Assembly: GCA_902523095.1 (NCBI GenBank)
Contig: CABYYE010000003.1
Span: 19,016 to 83,015, forward strand
DNA from: an uncultured Pelagibacteraceae bacterium
GTDB lineage: Bacteria; Pseudomonadota; Alphaproteobacteria; Pelagibacterales; Pelagibacteraceae
Length of the DNA: 64,000 bases
Direction: 5' to 3'
Below the pieces are notes generated by a model. That model saw only the letters and a list, made by a program, of their open reading frames with translations. It ran no database searches and was not told where the DNA came from. Below are positions 62,617 through 64,000 of the stretch, piece after piece; the first letter of the stretch is position 1, and the number at the start of each line of letters is the position of its first letter. The translations under genes were made by a program, and so were the position numbers.

Positions 62617-64000
62617 TTAATGATTAAAATGCCTAGTACCAGTAAACACCATTTTGATATTAGCTTTATTAGCTGCCGCAATTACTTCTTTGTCTCGAAT
62701 TGAACCACCGGGTTGAATGATTATTTTTACACCAGCATTTATTAACGCTTGCATCCCATCTGCAAAAGGAAAAAAAGCATCAGAAGCTGCAATCGAATTA
62801 TAAAGTTTTTTCGGTTGAAATTTTTTTGCTTTTTGTGTTGCTATCCTGCAGCTATCAAGTCTGTTTTGTTGACCAGCTCCAATTCCTATGGTTGCATTAT
62901 CTTTTGTAATAACTATTGCATTAGATTTAACGTATTTACAAATTTTAAATGCAAACTCCATATCTTTAATCTCACTTTTTGTCGGCTTAATTTTTGTGAC
63001 AAACTTTAATTTTTTCCTGTCAAAAATTGTTTTGTCTTTTTCTTGTAAAAGAAACGAGTTATTAAAAATTTTAGTAGTAGTATCAGATTTATAACTTATT
63101 TTAGATATATCAATTACTCTCATATTTTTCTTCTTTTTCAATATCTTTAAAGCTTGTTTATCAAATCCTTTGGCCAATATTACTTCAAAAAAAGTTCTAT
63201 TTATTTTTAAAGCAATTTTATTGTTTATTTTATAATTACATGCAACCACTCCACCAAAAGCACTGACTGGATCACTAGCCTGAGCATTTATAAACGATTT
63301 AAATGAAGATCTATTCGAAGCGACACCACATGGATTTGCATGTTTAATTATAACAGTTGATGGTATTTTTTTTTCAGAAAAAAGTATATCTAATCCAGCA
63401 AAAATATCATTGTAATTATTATAACTTAAATCTTTACCACTCAATTGTTCTAGATTATTTTTGTCATTTTTAAGATCACTTAAATAAATTGAACTTTTTT
63501 GATGAGGATTTTCTCCGTAACGTAGCTGATTAATTTTTTTTCCAAAGAAAGTTTTTCTTTCTGGAAATTTAATTCCAAGTTTTTGGTTATACCACTCAGC
63601 TATGATAGAGTCATAAAACGCTGTTAGGCTGAATGCTTTACTTGCTAATTTTTCTCTAAATGTAAAACTAGTTTTTCCCTTATACTTTTTTATCTCTCTA
63701 ATAAAATCTAAATAATCCTCTTTATCAGTTATTATAACTACATCATTGGCATTCTTCGCGGCTGCTCTTACCATGCTTGGGCCTCCAATATCTATATTCT
63801 CAATAATTTTGTTATCGTTAGAGGTTTTTTTTAAGATTTCTTTAAAAGGATAAAAGTTGACTATGACTAAGTCAATAGCTTGAAAATTTTTGCTTTTCAT
63901 TTGTTTTTTATGTGAATTTTTTTTCCTATTAAAAAGAATTCCAGAGTGAATTTTTGGGTGTAAAGTTTTTACTCTTCCATCTAACATTTCATCAAAACCA
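62617..64000 (-). CDS. purH: AICAR transformylase/IMP cyclohydrolase (5' end beyond the window)
   Basis: Bifunctional enzyme of the last two purine steps. The visible part begins within the MGS-like cyclohydrolase domain: GFDE-MLDGRVKTLHPKIHSGIL, where the Met at 63987 is internal and the frame stays open to the window edge. The transformylase part shows QLRYGENPHQKSSIY and IIKHANPCGVAS, and the end IIQPGGSIRDKEVIAAANK. About 50-60 N-terminal residues are missing because the window ends. Confidence 0.96.
   Translation of the reverse strand, partial: GFDEMLDGRVKTLHPKIHSGILFNRKKNSHKKQMKSKNFQAIDLVIVNFYPFKEILKKTSNDNKIIENIDIGGPSMVRAAAKNANDVVIITDKEDYLDFIREIKKYKGKTSFTFREKLASKAFSLTAFYDSIIAEWYNQKLGIKFPERKTFFGKKINQLRYGENPHQKSSIYLSDLKNDKNNLEQLSGKDLSYNNYNDIFAGLDILFSEKKIPSTVIIKHANPCGVASNRSSFKSFINAQASDPVSAFGGVVACNYKINNKIALKINRTFFEVILAKGFDKQALKILKKKKNMRVIDISKISYKSDTTTKIFNNSFLLQEKDKTIFDRKKLKFVTKIKPTKSEIKDMEFAFKICKYVKSNAIVITKDNATIGIGAGQQNRLDSCRIATQKAKKFQPKKLYNSIAASDAFFPFADGMQALINAGVKIIIQPGGSIRDKEVIAAANKANIKMVFTGTRHFNH

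Overview
The window is a strongly AT-rich, tightly packed bacterial chromosome segment. Gene order, short intergenic gaps and the protein set point to a free-living alphaproteobacterium of the SAR11 group (Pelagibacterales). The main reasons are streamlined housekeeping operons with 1-14 nt overlaps, lysine- and isoleucine-rich proteins, alphaproteobacterial neighbourhoods (tsaB-fur-miaB-phoH-ybeY-lnt, parB-parA-rsmG-mnmG-mnmE, hisE-F-A-H-B next to hslVU, and dnaQ-coaE-aroE-maf-ppsR facing hemE-hemH-hemJ-rho) and a SAR11-like major porin. This assignment is inference from content; no 16S gene is present.

Layout. 1-5.2 kb: leftward operon for tRNA and RNA modification, iron or manganese regulation and lipoprotein acylation (tsaB, fur, miaB, phoH, ybeY, lnt). 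5.1-10.8 kb: a polysaccharide deacetylase, a membrane-anchored Bax-like glucosaminidase, an Nfu Fe-S carrier, trpS and murJ. 10.9-16.3 kb: malic enzyme, a BON lipoprotein, rsmI, an LpoA-like protein and rdgB. 16.3-21.6 kb: the grpE-dnaK-dnaJ chaperone set with a heat-shock-type promoter before dnaK, then a 49-codon membrane ORF, dapB and nth. 21.7-26.9 kb: a PfkB kinase, a 35-codon ArfA-like ribosome rescue ORF, an OmpR-type regulator with a decayed receiver, an L,D-transpeptidase, yggS, a ThiE-like protein and a major porin. 26.3-30.9 kb: DUF3576 lipoprotein, leuS, lptE, holA. 30.8-37.5 kb: parB, parA, rsmG (holding two parS sites), mnmG, mnmE and a Ubi-type hydroxylase. 37.5-41 kb: ftsK, lolA, GNAT and HIT proteins. 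41-44.1 kb: histidine operon with an extra 44-codon basic ORF. 44.2-49.2 kb: hslVU, Smr, Tim44-like, FxsA, secB, dnaQ and coaE (two apparent frameshifts). 49.2-55.5 kb: aroE, maf and ppsR run left and hemE, hemH, hemJ and rho run right from a 273-bp gap that I read as the chromosomal origin. 55.5-64 kb: a Lon N-domain protein, a GT17 glycosyltransferase, an FkbM methyltransferase, a 913-residue exported protein of unknown function, a small beta-barrel protein, tRNA-Gly(GCC), a 2OG-Fe(II) oxygenase, a pterin dehydratase and a partial purH.

The origin reading rests on synteny: the Caulobacter and Rickettsia origins lie next to hemE at the same junction. It is supported by divergent gene orientation, two TTAA-N7-TTAA (CtrA-type) motifs, near-consensus DnaA boxes including an 11-bp-spaced tandem pair, and the parAB/parS segregation locus about 19 kb away. 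Chromosome segregation (ParAB, parS, FtsK), envelope biogenesis (Lnt, LptE, LolA, MurJ, LpoA-like, L,D-transpeptidase) and protein quality control (DnaKJ-GrpE, HslVU, Lon-like domain, ArfA-like) dominate the functions.

The most unusual features are the extreme compaction signs. Two divergent gene pairs start on the same ATGCAT palindrome, and a third pair overlaps at its 5' ends. There is also a half-length TsaB, a naturally short ArfA-like protein coupled to a regulator, and a coaE that needs two single-base corrections.
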